Source: Pseudarthrobacter sulfonivorans (GTDB taxonomy: Bacteria > Actinomycetota > Actinomycetes > Actinomycetales > Micrococcaceae). Taken from it: a DNA stretch of 64,000 bases. Location of the stretch: contig NZ_JACXBW010000003.1 of assembly GCF_014712225.1 (NCBI RefSeq), forward strand, positions 62,001 through 126,000. Reading direction: 5' to 3'. The translations under genes and the position numbers were made by a program. The notes beneath the pieces are model-generated. The model had not been told where the DNA came from. It ran no database searches and saw only the letters and a program-made list of their open reading frames with translations. This document shows positions 46,517 to 56,613 of the stretch, in pieces (the stretch's first letter is position 1; the number at the start of each line of letters is the position of its first letter).

Positions 46517-46990
46517 GTGGCAGCACTGGCAGAGGCCAGGGCCCAGACGGCCCCGTTGCCGCCTGTCACCACCCAGAGCCGGCTCATCTATTTTTCCTCC
46601 ACCTCCGAGAACACCAGGCGCTTCGTCATGAAGCTGGGCATCGACGCGGCGCGGATCCCGCTCCAGGCAAAGGACGCGCCCCTTCTTGCTGCACAGCCGT
46701 ACGTGCTGGTGGTTCCTACTTACGGCGGCACCGGGGGAGAGGGCTCAGTGCCCAAGCAGGTCATCCGCTTCCTGAACAACCCGCAGAACAGGCAACTGGT
46801 CCGCGGGGTCATCGGTGCAGGCAACACAAACTTTGGGGACAACTACTGCATGGCCGCGGACATCATCGCGGCGAAATGCCACGTACCCCGGCTATACAGA
46901 TTTGAACTTATGGGCACGCCAGAAGACGTTGCCCGCGTAAACAATGGATTGGACACGTTTTGGACACGACTGTCGCAGACACAGAAGTAA
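46517..46990 (+). CDS. nrdI: NrdI flavodoxin-like protein
   Basis: NrdI supplies oxidant to assemble the dimanganese-tyrosyl cofactor of NrdF. The 157-residue product has [18 protein letters not shown] (FMN phosphate site), [22 protein letters not shown] and [24 protein letters not shown] is well spaced for the GTG at 46517, better than for an in-frame GTG at 46508. Its end overlaps the likely nrdE start by 31 bases. Confidence 0.95.
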   Translation: MAALAEARAQTAPLPPVTTQSRLIYFSSTSENTRRFVMKLGIDAARIPLQAKDAPLLAAQPYVLVVPTYGGTGGEGSVPKQVIRFLNNPQNRQLVRGVIGAGNTNFGDNYCMAADIIAAKCHVPRLYRFELMGTPEDVARVNNGLDTFWTRLSQTQK

Positions 46991-49164
46991 CCAGGGCCGA
47001 AGGCCAGGGCACCCGCGCGGGTGCCGCCGTCGAGAAGCCCGAGATGCCGGCCGCCTACAAGGGGCTGGGCTATCACGAGCTCAACGCCATGCTGAACCTG
47101 TACGGCCCGAACGGCGAGATCCAGTTCGGGGCGGACCGCGAGGCCGCCCACCAGTACTTCCTGCAGCACGTGAACAACAACACCGTCTTTTTCCATGACC
47201 TGGAAGAGAAGCTCGAGTACCTGGTCAAGAACGACTACTACGAGCGCGAAACGCTCGACCAGTACACGATGAACTTCATCCGTGAGCTGTTCAACCGCGC
47301 CTACAAGAAGAAGTTCCGCTTCGAGACCTTCCTGGGCGCGTTCAAGTTCTACACGTCCTACACGCTGAAGACATTTGACGGCAAGCGCTTCCTGGAGCGC
47401 TACGAGGACCGCGTCTGCATGGTGGCCCTGCACCTGGCCCGCGGCGACGAGAAGCTCGCGCTGCAGATGGTGGACGAGATCATCGAAGGCCGCTTCCAGC
47501 CGGCCACCCCCACGTTCCTGAACGCCGGCAAGAAGCAGCGCGGCGAGCTGGTCTCCTGCTTCCTGCTGCGCATCGAAGACAACATGGAGTCGATCGGCCG
47601 GTCCATCAACTCGGCCCTGCAGCTCTCCAAGCGCGGCGGCGGTGTCGCGTTCGCGCTGACCAACATCCGCGAAGTTGGCGCCCCGATCAAGCAGATCGAG
47701 AACCAGTCCTCCGGCGTCATCCCCGTGATGAAGCTCCTCGAGGACAGCTTCTCCTACGCCAACCAGCTTGGTGCCCGCCAAGGCGCCGGTGCGGTGTACC
47801 TGCATGCGCACCACCCGGACATCTACCGCTTCCTGGACACCAAGCGCGAGAACGCGGATGAGAAGATCCGCATCAAGACCCTCTCGCTGGGCGTTGTCAT
47901 CCCGGACATCACGTTCGAGCTGGCCAAGAAGGACGAGGACATGTACCTGTTCTCCCCGTACGACGTCGAAAAGGTCTACGGCATGCCGTTCTCCGACGTC
48001 TCGGTCACCGAGAAGTACTACGAGATGGTGGACGATTCCCGGATCAAGAAGACCAAGATCAAAGCGCGTGAGTTCTTCCAGACGCTCGCCGAGATCCAGT
48101 TCGAATCGGGCTACCCGTACATCATGTTCGAGGACACCGTGAACCGGGAGAACCCGATTGACGGCAAGATCATCATGTCCAACCTGTGCTCGGAGATCCT
48201 CCAGGTTTCGCAGCCCACCACGTACCACGATGACCTGTCCTACGACCAGACCGGCAAGGACATCTCCTGCAACCTGGGTTCGCTGAACATCGCCAAGGCC
48301 ATGGACAGCCCGGACTTCGGCCTGACCATCGAGACGGCCATCCGGTCCCTCTCGGCAGTGTCGGACATGTCCAACATCACGTCGGTTCCGTCCATCGCCC
48401 GCGGCAATGACCAGAGCCACGCCATTGGCCTCGGCCAGATGAACCTGCACGGCTACCTGGCCCGCGAGCGGGTCCACTATGGTTCCGAAGAGGGCCTGGA
48501 CTTCACCAACATCTACTTCTACTCGGTGGTCTACCACGCCATCCGGGCCTCGAACCTGCTGTCCATCCAGACCGGGCAGACCTTCGGCGGCTTCGAGAAG
48601 TCCAAGTACGCTTCGGGCGAGTTCTTCGACAAGTACACGGAGCAGGAGTGGGTGCCGCAGACCGAAAAGGTTGCGGAGCTGTTCAAGAACATCCACATCC
48701 CCACGCAGGAGGACTGGCGCGAGCTGAAGGCCTCGGTCATGAAGCACGGCATCTACAACCAGAACCTGCAGGCTGTGCCGCCGACCGGCTCGATCTCCTA
48801 CATCAACAACTCCACCTCCTCGATCCACCCGGTGGCGTCCAAGATTGAGATCCGCAAGGAAGGCAAGCTGGGCCGCGTGTACTACCCGGCGCCGTACCTC
48901 ACCAACGACAACCTGGAGTACTACCAGGACGCGTACGAGATCGGCTACGAGAAGGTCATCGACACCTACGCCGCCGCCACCCAGCACGTGGACCAGGGCC
49001 TGTCCCTGACGCTGTTCTTCAAGGACACCGCCACCACGCGCGACATCAACAAGGCCCAGATCTATGCCTGGAAGAAGGGCATCAAGACCATCTACTACAT
49101 CCGTCTCCGCCAGCTCGCGCTGGAAGGGACGGAGGTGGACGGCTGCGTCAGCTGCATGCTTTAA
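46960..49164 (+). CDS. nrdE: Ribonucleoside-diphosphate reductase class Ib alpha subunit
   Basis: NrdE reduces ribonucleotides to deoxyribonucleotides. The 734 residues show [15 protein letters not shown], the catalytic cysteines in SNLCSEILQ and [10 protein letters not shown], the radical Cys/Glu loop region [19 protein letters not shown], and the C-terminal redox pair in GCVSCML. The start is uncertain: TTG at 46960 lies within nrdI without a good ribosome binding site, while the ATG at 47044 gives 706 residues and still includes all conserved sequence. Confidence 0.96.
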   Translation: MDTTVADTEVTRAEGQGTRAGAAVEKPEMPAAYKGLGYHELNAMLNLYGPNGEIQFGADREAAHQYFLQHVNNNTVFFHDLEEKLEYLVKNDYYERETLDQYTMNFIRELFNRAYKKKFRFETFLGAFKFYTSYTLKTFDGKRFLERYEDRVCMVALHLARGDEKLALQMVDEIIEGRFQPATPTFLNAGKKQRGELVSCFLLRIEDNMESIGRSINSALQLSKRGGGVAFALTNIREVGAPIKQIENQSSGVIPVMKLLEDSFSYANQLGARQGAGAVYLHAHHPDIYRFLDTKRENADEKIRIKTLSLGVVIPDITFELAKKDEDMYLFSPYDVEKVYGMPFSDVSVTEKYYEMVDDSRIKKTKIKAREFFQTLAEIQFESGYPYIMFEDTVNRENPIDGKIIMSNLCSEILQVSQPTTYHDDLSYDQTGKDISCNLGSLNIAKAMDSPDFGLTIETAIRSLSAVSDMSNITSVPSIARGNDQSHAIGLGQMNLHGYLARERVHYGSEEGLDFTNIYFYSVVYHAIRASNLLSIQTGQTFGGFEKSKYASGEFFDKYTEQEWVPQTEKVAELFKNIHIPTQEDWRELKASVMKHGIYNQNLQAVPPTGSISYINNSTSSIHPVASKIEIRKEGKLGRVYYPAPYLTNDNLEYYQDAYEIGYEKVIDTYAAATQHVDQGLSLTLFFKDTATTRDINKAQIYAWKKGIKTIYYIRLRQLALEGTEVDGCVSCML

Positions 49165-49185
49165 TGTTCAACTAAATCGGTGACA

Positions 49186-49217
49186 GTACGACGGCGGGCG
49201 GCCGCCCGCCGTCGTAC
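49186..49217. promoter_or_regulatory. 32-bp perfect palindrome between nrdE and nrdF
   Basis: The 16-base arm GTACGACGGCGGGCGG (49186-49201) is followed directly by its exact inverse (49202-49217). No T tract follows. It lies 21 bases after the nrdE stop and 42 bases before nrdF. It could weaken read-through or protect the nrdHIE message, adjusting subunit ratio. Confidence 0.7.
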
Positions 49218-49223
49218 GCTTAA

Positions 49224-50234
<1,011 letters not shown>

Positions 50235-50310
50235 GACTTTTACTCGTCACTGCATGAGCCAAGATTGAGATTGAGAATCAAAAAATTGTTGGTCCACCGG
50301 AGGGGGCGGA

Positions 50311-50961
50311 GTGGCGGAGTCCGTTTGGACCCATCAGAATAAGGAGTGGCAGAAGACCTTGGACCTGGCCCGGCGCTTCGGGTGGTCCAGTGAGAAAGCC
50401 ACCAGTCACGGCGGTTTGACCTTGATTTGCCCCAGTGCTGATCCCAACCACAAAATTCGGGTCTTCTCAACCGGGAAGGGTTCGGAAGGCGTGGCCCGTA
50501 CATCCCGTAAAAGGGTCGGGCGGTGTGAACATCGTGACTTCAGGGACCCTCTTGGGCGGGTAGAGACTGCACTGGAGGAAGCTGCCAAGCTTCTTAGGGC
50601 GGCCAAAGCTCTTCTCGAGAGGAACGATGCCCAACAGTCGATGCTGGAAATCTTGGAGCTTGCCTCCGAGCAGCTTGCCGATGCGGAGGCGGCGTTCGAT
50701 GAGGCCAACCAAGACCTCGACAATGCACAGGACCTGGTTGGTGAGCTTTTGGGGGCCGAGGGCGCCGATGCCATCCCCTCAGATCTGCTAGGTGTCGCAG
50801 GTTCCCAACTTCGAACAGCCGAGCTTACGCTCAGGGAGCTGCCGTCAAAGGATGCAACAGTCGAGCGGCTGGGTATTTGGCTGGACGAGCTGAAGAGCCA
50901 GCGTGTCGCCCTTAGGGTGTGGGCGAATCGTTACGGCTCTGTACCTAAAGATGGCCCATAG
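50311..50961 (+). CDS. Putative HicA-like/coiled-coil protein of the SecB cassette
   Basis: The 216-residue protein has two parts. Residues 1-72 (NKEWQKTLDLARRFGW, then SHGGLTLICPSADPNHKIRVFSTGKGS) suggest a small alpha-beta domain reminiscent of HicA-type dsRBD-like toxins, with SHGG at the position of the toxin's SHH motif. Residues 85-150 are a heptad-rich helix (VETALEEAAKLLRAAKALLERN and following), and the rest is helical. GGAGGGGGCGGA precedes the GTG start. It leads a three-gene cassette with an HTH protein and a SecB-like chaperone. The HicA comparison is tentative. Confidence 0.6.
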   Translation: MAESVWTHQNKEWQKTLDLARRFGWSSEKATSHGGLTLICPSADPNHKIRVFSTGKGSEGVARTSRKRVGRCEHRDFRDPLGRVETALEEAAKLLRAAKALLERNDAQQSMLEILELASEQLADAEAAFDEANQDLDNAQDLVGELLGAEGADAIPSDLLGVAGSQLRTAELTLRELPSKDATVERLGIWLDELKSQRVALRVWANRYGSVPKDGP

Positions 50962-51025
50962 TTGGTTGGCAGTTGCCAACTGCTGTGGGATAGTTAGAAA
51001 CAGCTATACATCTTGGGGAGTGAAA

Positions 51026-51652
51026 ATGATTGAAATAACCCTGCGCGTATCCGGTATTGATCTAGAGTCTGAAGCTACTGAAAACGTCTTGGCCGAACAA
51101 TTTTCCGACACGTTTTGGGAAACGGTGGATGGCATGGTCACGGTGACCGCCTTCGTTGAGCGCAGGGATGCGGTCGCCGAGGTTATCGATGTTGCCCGCC
51201 GCCTAGAGAAGCAGTTGGACGGTCTTAAAATTGTTGGTGTACATCGCGACTTGGTCGGTGTAACTGACATTGCTCAACGCGCCGGCGTCAGCCGGGAAGG
51301 GGCGCGAAAGTGGACCGCGGCCAAGGATTTTCCAGTGCCATTTGATTACATTGGTGCCGGGTCTATGAAGATATGGGCGTGGACGGAGATCGCCTCGTGG
51401 CTCAAGTCTGCTCGCGAACTTGACTTGGAAGAGGATCTTCCAAGTCTCGAGCTGATGACGCAGATTGAGAATTGCCTGATGCGCAATCCTGATCACACGT
51501 CCGTGCAATGGCATCAAGCCGTGATGAAGTTGCCGACGGTTCAGCCGAAGTTTCAGACCGTTTTGCCAGCCGTCCGCGTTAGCGCGGGCGGCCGTGCCCA
51601 GAAGGTCGTAACAGCTGTTTACGACCTTGTGGGGGCGGCCGCCCATGTCTAG
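51026..51652 (+). CDS. Ferredoxin-like plus helix-turn-helix protein of the SecB cassette
   Basis: The 208-residue protein starts MIEITLRVSG. Residues 1-78 have a beta-alpha-beta-beta-alpha-beta pattern. Residues 82-130 form a helix-turn-helix: GVTDIAQRAGVSREGARKWTAA, then WAWTEIASWLK as in excisionase-type HTH domains. The last third is helical, with LMTQIENCLMRN. GGGGAG lies before the ATG. It could be the DNA-binding antitoxin or regulator of the cassette. No standard antitoxin family is recognised by eye. Confidence 0.7.
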   Translation: MIEITLRVSGIDLESEATENVLAEQFSDTFWETVDGMVTVTAFVERRDAVAEVIDVARRLEKQLDGLKIVGVHRDLVGVTDIAQRAGVSREGARKWTAAKDFPVPFDYIGAGSMKIWAWTEIASWLKSARELDLEEDLPSLELMTQIENCLMRNPDHTSVQWHQAVMKLPTVQPKFQTVLPAVRVSAGGRAQKVVTAVYDLVGAAAHV

Positions 51653-51672
51653 CAAATTGAATCGGAGATATT

Positions 51673-52197
51673 GTGACCTTGCTGCGGATCCACGCTGAGC
51701 CGGAGGACGCTGCCGTAAATCCCTCTGAAGTAGCTGCCCTCGTAGCTGCGACCGAGCCGGTACAGGTCCGTCTGGATGAAGTCCATGCCGGGCCGGTCCA
51801 AAGCGCTGCCGCTGACATGACAGTGAAGCTAGTTCGTGGCGAACCCGGGTTCGCCTACGATCCCGAAGCAAATGTCCTGTTGGTTCGGCTGGAACACGTA
51901 CTGAGCTGCTTTGCTGGCCAGGGCGAGGACAACGCGACAATTATCCGGGCAAACCACATTGTGGCCTTCAGTGTTATTGGGGAGCTTGACGTCAGCGCCG
52001 CGACAGTTTCGGCTTGGATTGAGACCAATGTCTACTTCATTGCTTACCCCTACATCCGTCAGTTCTTTACTCAACTAACTTCCGCACTCGGTCTGCCGCC
52101 TGTGGTTCTTGGTTACATGAAACGAGACGAGTGGCCGTTCGCGGATGCAACGTCAGAGTCCACAGTTTCTGCGGAAGAACCCGTCAACGTTAACTAG
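51673..52197 (+). CDS. SecB-like chaperone
   Basis: The 174-residue protein matches the SecB fold in its second half: AFSVIGELDV corresponds to the FSI-G strand, YFIAYPYIRQFFTQLTSALGLPPVVLGYM to the LFPYARE helix and the FPQLNLAP loop of proteobacterial SecB. Actinobacteria generally lack the SecB export pathway. Their SecB-like proteins, such as Rv1957 of Mycobacterium tuberculosis, are chaperones of toxin-antitoxin-chaperone modules. The GTG start lies 20 bases after the HTH gene. This suggests that a neighbour is an aggregation-prone client. The C-terminal tail is acidic. Confidence 0.78.
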   Translation: MTLLRIHAEPEDAAVNPSEVAALVAATEPVQVRLDEVHAGPVQSAAADMTVKLVRGEPGFAYDPEANVLLVRLEHVLSCFAGQGEDNATIIRANHIVAFSVIGELDVSAATVSAWIETNVYFIAYPYIRQFFTQLTSALGLPPVVLGYMKRDEWPFADATSESTVSAEEPVNVN

Positions 52198-52210
52198 CTG
52201 TTGAAGCCCT

Positions 52211-52242
52211 AGCCCAGGCTGGGGAAATGCCCAACCTGGGCT
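52211..52242 (+). terminator. Hairpin after the SecB-like gene
   Basis: AGCCCAGG (52211-52218) pairs with CCTGGGCT (52235-52242), 13 bases after the stop codon. T-rich sequence is lacking beyond GTTGCTGT. Confidence 0.5.
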
Positions 52243-52464
52243 GTTGCTGTGCAGCCGGGGCCGCAAGACCAGGATAACGGGGTCGGCTGAACGTCGCTCG
52301 ATGTTTAGCCCTCGACGCAGCTCCACTCCCAATGGACCCGTGCCAGTCCATTCGCCGTTGAGGCATCGCTCTGTGATGACAGGCCAGGGGTCAAATGTCT
52401 TCCTTTGAGATCGTGGGGCTCACAGCGTTCTCTCGAGGTTGTACTTGCCTAGGGACATTGCGGG

Positions 52465-54510
52465 CTACGCCCGTGCCTCGGCAAACCGCGGCGCCATGGA
52501 CTCCATCTGCTCCATGACGAGCTTGATCGCCTCCGGCTGCTTGTCCGGCGGATATCCGTTGAGGACCAGCAGCCGTTTGATGGAAGACCGGAGCTTAGCC
52601 CGGACATCGTCGCGCACGGTCCAGTCGGTCCGCACGTCGCGCCGCATGACGTTCACAAGCTGCCGCGCGATCTCAGCCAGCTTCCCCTCTCCCTGGACCT
52701 CAACCGCCGATTCGTTAGAAGCCACAGCATCGTAAAACGCGAGTTCGTCCGAGTTCAGTGGGGGAGTGAAGTGCGCTCCACGGTTACCTTCAGCGGCAAC
52801 GTCGCGCGCCAGCTCGACCAGCTCAGCGATGACTTCAGCTGACGTCAGCTGCTGGTTAGTGTACTTCTTCATCAGCTCGGTAATCCGCTCTGAGAACGCC
52901 CTCTGCCGGATCACGTTGTTGCGCGTGGACGCGGCCGACTCATCCGCAATGAGCTTCCGCAACGCTTCAATAGCCAGTTGCGGATTCCGTGCCCTCTGCG
53001 TCTTGGCGATGAACTCGGGCGTCAGGTCATCCAGGGACGGCTTCGGCATGCCCGCCGCGTCGTAGATATCCAGCACCTCGCCCGACGACGTGGCGTTGGC
53101 AATGAGCTGACCCAGTAGCCGCTGGATCTCCTCAGGAACCGGTTCACCGCTGGCCTGTCGGTCGGCAGCGTCGTACTTCGCCATCCAGACACGGATTTCC
53201 TCGTATACCTGGATCTCCGGCCGCAGCTCCGCCAACGTATCCGAACCGGAGCACAGCGCCCAAGCACGCGACAACTGGCTGGAGAACCTGCGGTACTGAG
53301 AAGCAACCGACTCCTCCCCGTCTGCCGGCTGGTTGCCGGGCGTACCGGGATTGCGGAGGTAACTGACTGCGCCCGTGACTGCGTTGAGGAACGCCTTCGG
53401 GCCGCCCTTCATCAGCACAGCCTTCCAGTCGTAACCAGCCAGCAAGGAACGCAGGGATTCCACGAGGGAAACCGTCAGTCCGACGGCTTCGTCGATGTTC
53501 TTGCCCACCGGCTTGTTCGCCCGGTCCGACTGCGTGTACTCGCCCAGCGCCTTCGCCAGGTTCTCCGCCAGCGGCGCGTACGCCACCAGAAGCCCGTCCT
53601 GCTTGCCGCGGAACGTGCGGTTCACTCGTGCCAATGTCTGCATCAGCAGCGCGCCCTTGAGCGGCCGGTCCAGATACAGCGTATGCAGCGGCGGGGAGTC
53701 GTAGCCGGTGAGCATCATGTCCTTGACGATCACGAGTTCCAGCTCGTCGTCCACATTCTTGAGCCGCTCCTTCACCTGGGCGTTCAACGAATCGCGGCGC
53801 ACATGGTCGGACACCGGCGGTGAATCCGTCGCGTCGCCCGAGTACACCACCTTGATCTTGCCCTTGGATAGGTCGTCTGAATGCCAGTCGGGCCGCAGCT
53901 CCACAATGGCGGAATACAGTTTCGCGCAGATCTCCCGCGTTCCGCCGACAATCATCGCCTTGCCGGGCGCCTCGATGAACTTGGCCATCCGCTCGCGCCG
54001 GTTCTCCCAGTGCGCCGCCAGGTCCTCGGCGAGCGCGGCGATCCTCTGCGGGGCACCATAAACGGCATTGACGACGGCGACACTCGCCTCAAGGCGTGCG
54101 CGTTCGGTGTCATCCAGACCAACCGTGGCCTCGTCCGCGGCCTGGTCAAGAATCTCCTCCGTGACGTCTGAGGCCAGTCCTACTTTGATCAGCCGCGGCT
54201 CGAAGTACACCGGCACCGTGGCACCATCTTCTACCGCCCGCGAGAGGTCATAGATATCGATGTAGTCCCCGAAGACGTCTTGGGTGTTGCGGTCGTCGAA
54301 GGATATCGGTGTGCCAGTGAATGCGATCAGGGTCGCGTGCGGCAGCGCGTCACGCAGGTGCCGGGCATAGCCGTCCAGGTCGTCGTAATGGGACCGGTGG
54401 GCCTCATCAACCACGACAATTATGTTGCGCCGGTCGGACAGCAGCGGGTGGTCGGCGCCGGCGTCCTTCTCCGACTTGCTGCGGCCGAACTTCTGCAGCG
54501 TGGTCGGCCA
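52465..54510 (-). pseudogene. hsdR: 3' remnant of type I restriction HsdR gene
   Basis: About 680 residues of a type I restriction R subunit are intact. They begin [16 protein letters not shown], continue with the helicase motif [53 protein letters not shown], and the C-terminal DUF3387-like region. The N-terminal nuclease domain and Walker A are missing. The frame starts abruptly at about 54505, where it meets methyltransferase sequence in another frame, so a deletion removed the start. The residual frame is open, so a truncated helicase could be made but not a working endonuclease. Confidence 0.85.
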
Positions 54511-55669
54511 CCATGGTCCACCGGTCGGCGATGGGCACCTCTGCAAAGGACGGCCCGAGCACCCACAACGCCTGGGGTTCGCGCGGCTTGGCGCGTAGCA
54601 GGCCCGGCTGCAGCCGGATGATGGCGCGGACCCTGCCGGACCGCAGGAGGTCCGAGCGGAGGTTGCCGTCGTCTCCGTCGAGGGCGTCGCACACGACGCG
54701 GGCGGAAGCGATGACCACCGCCCGCTGGGCGTCGTCCATTTGCAGCACGATGTTCTCGATGCCCAGCAGGATGCCGCTGGTGTTCGGGGACGGGTCGCCC
54801 GGGGCCGGGTATTGCGCCACGTGAACCGCGGGACCGCTGACTGCGAATGCTCCCTTGGCGTCCACCTTCACCGGCTCGTTGTCCGCGCCATGTACGGCCA
54901 GCCGCCGGCGCGCCTGCCGGGAGGCGCTCCCGTGGTGGTCTGCGGTCAGGAGCGTGATGGGACGCGACTCGCCGAACCGTTCCACGATGCCGACCATGAC
55001 GTCGCTCCCGCCCGGCGTCGAGTCGACGATGACGGTCCTGCCGTCCAGCGTGGAGGCCAGCTCCATCGCGGCCGCCCCCATAAGCGTCAGCGCGGCCTCT
55101 GTCAGCGCCGTGTCTGACTGCTCGCGCAGCCCGTCCTTGAATCGGTGGGCAAGCAGCTTTTCGAACGCGGCCGGCGCACTGAAGGCGCTGTCCGCCAGCC
55201 TGTCGGCGAAGCTTGCCAGCCCGGTCAGCGCGGAGCCGAGGGCTTCAAGCTCGCTGTAGAGGAACACATCGTCCGGGTCGGCTTCATCGGCGGCGTCCAG
55301 GAGTTCCGCGGCGGTTTTCTGTGCCAGAGCCTCCCCGGTGATGACTTTTAGGGCGAGGAGCGAGGTCAGGCCGTCGAACGTCTGACGGCTGTCCCAGTGG
55401 GCTGCGGCTGCTGGTGCAGTAAGTTTCGCGAAGACCGCGACGTCGTTCCGCGCCTCCGGGTTGTTGCCGCGGCCAGTGGCCTGGAGCCAGGCGGTGACGT
55501 GATCGGCGTCGAACATCTCGATGCCGTTGATTCGCTCCGCAGCCGTCGGGAACGGAAGCGGACCTCCGCTGCTGCGCTTGCGCCACATGGACACAACCGG
55601 CCGCTGAACCTGGGCCAGCGAGGCGACATCGGAGAGCGTCATGCGCAAGGTCTGTGTTGAAGTCTCCAA
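54505..55669 (-). pseudogene. Truncated N6-adenine methyltransferase-like gene
   Basis: About 388 codons remain from a TTG at 55669, preceded by GAAGGGG. The N-terminus is an HTH (LSDVASLAQVQRPVVSMWRKR) followed by a short winged segment ending in DADHVTAWLQATGRGNN. The rest resembles actinobacterial N6-DNA methylases, but motif I reads VDSTPGGSDVMVGIV and the NPPY/F site reads AQYPAPGD, so catalytic residues look changed. After DRWTMVADH the frame runs out of homology and stops at 54407 inside hsdR sequence, marking a deletion junction near 54505. The gene is broken and possibly was already inactive. Confidence 0.75.
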
Positions 55670-55734
55670 GGCTGCCCCCTTCAGTCGTGATGGTCCCACC
55701 AGCCTATTGGTCCGAAGCGACATTCCTCGCTTTG

Positions 55735-55758
55735 CACTGATAACCCGGGTTATCAGTG
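55735..55758. promoter_or_regulatory. 24-bp perfect palindrome upstream of the methyltransferase remnant
   Basis: The arms CACTGATAACCC and GGGTTATCAGTG are exact inverses with no spacer, centred between 55746 and 55747. It lies 66 bases upstream of the TTG of the minus-strand methyltransferase remnant and 152 bases before the plus-strand gene at 55910. It looks like an operator for a dimeric HTH protein, perhaps the methyltransferase's own N-terminal HTH. Confidence 0.6.
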
Positions 55759-55909
55759 ACCCAAGGCCGTTGCATCGGTCGATGACCGTAGGTTCGTTCT
55801 GCAGCCAAGAAGGAATCTTCCGGAGCTGCGACGGTGGCGGGAGACCGCACATTGGGGGATCAGCATCCCGCCACCGTTCAGCTGTGATCCACGAACAGAG
55901 GAAGAGAAC

Positions 55910-56572
55910 ATGTTGAACACGGACGACGCCGGCACACCGCTGCCGGACACGGCGGAACCTTCGGAGCTCCAGGCCCAGCCGGAAGCTGCCGCACCGAAAC
56001 GCAGCCGGAAGAAGCGCATCCTTGTGGCGACGGCCGCCGTCGTCCTTCTTGGTGGCGGTATCGCCTTCGGCACGGTACTTCCCGACCCGAAGGCGAGTGA
56101 GGCCTACACCGCTCTGGCTGGTGAGAAGGAAACGGTCGAAGTTGAGCGTGACGCAGCTCTGAGCAGTTACGCGTCTGTGAAGGGCAAGTACGACACCCTC
56201 CAGAACGGCATTGCCTCCCGTGAAGCCAAGGTCTCCACCAGGGAAACCGAGGTTGGGAAGGCAGACGCCGCGGTCAAAGCAGCCGAGGCTGCCGTGAAAG
56301 CCCGCGAAGAGGCCGTGACCGGGGCCGAGAAGGCGAAGGCTGCCAACACGGTGGGCGACGGCACGTGGACCGTGGGCTCCGACATCGAACCCGGGACGTA
56401 CCGTGCCGCCGCAGCCGTGGGATCCACGTGCTACTGGGGGATCTACCGCAGCGGCAGCAACGGCGGCGACATCATCGAAAACGACATCCCTGGTGGTGGC
56501 CGCCCTGTGGTCACGCTCTCCCCGGGCCAGGACTTCAATTCAACCCGCTGCGGCAAATGGGAAAAGCAGTAA
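55910..56572 (+). CDS. Membrane-anchored coiled-coil protein with C-terminal domain of unknown function
   Basis: The 220-residue protein has a cytoplasmic start, one transmembrane helix (ILVATAAVVLLGGGIAFGTVL, about 39-59), and an external heptad-rich coiled coil (about 68-145, with EKETVEVERDAAL and AVKAAEAAVKAREEAV). A C-terminal domain begins GDGTWTVGSDIEPGTYRA and contains CYWGIYR and TRCGKW, with a likely Cys-Cys bond. I have seen this domain in many actinobacterial surface proteins but cannot name it. It precedes a second exported protein gene by 41 bases. Confidence 0.8.
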   Translation: MLNTDDAGTPLPDTAEPSELQAQPEAAAPKRSRKKRILVATAAVVLLGGGIAFGTVLPDPKASEAYTALAGEKETVEVERDAALSSYASVKGKYDTLQNGIASREAKVSTRETEVGKADAAVKAAEAAVKAREEAVTGAEKAKAANTVGDGTWTVGSDIEPGTYRAAAAVGSTCYWGIYRSGSNGGDIIENDIPGGGRPVVTLSPGQDFNSTRCGKWEKQ

Positions 56573-56613
56573 CTCCGCAGTCACACCACACCACACTCTC
56601 GAAAGGCACCACC

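Noticed and set aside
46843..48987. 714-codon minus-strand frame opposite nrdE
   Set aside because: Shadow of a conserved gene; the composition is Val/Leu/Gly-rich with no domain features.
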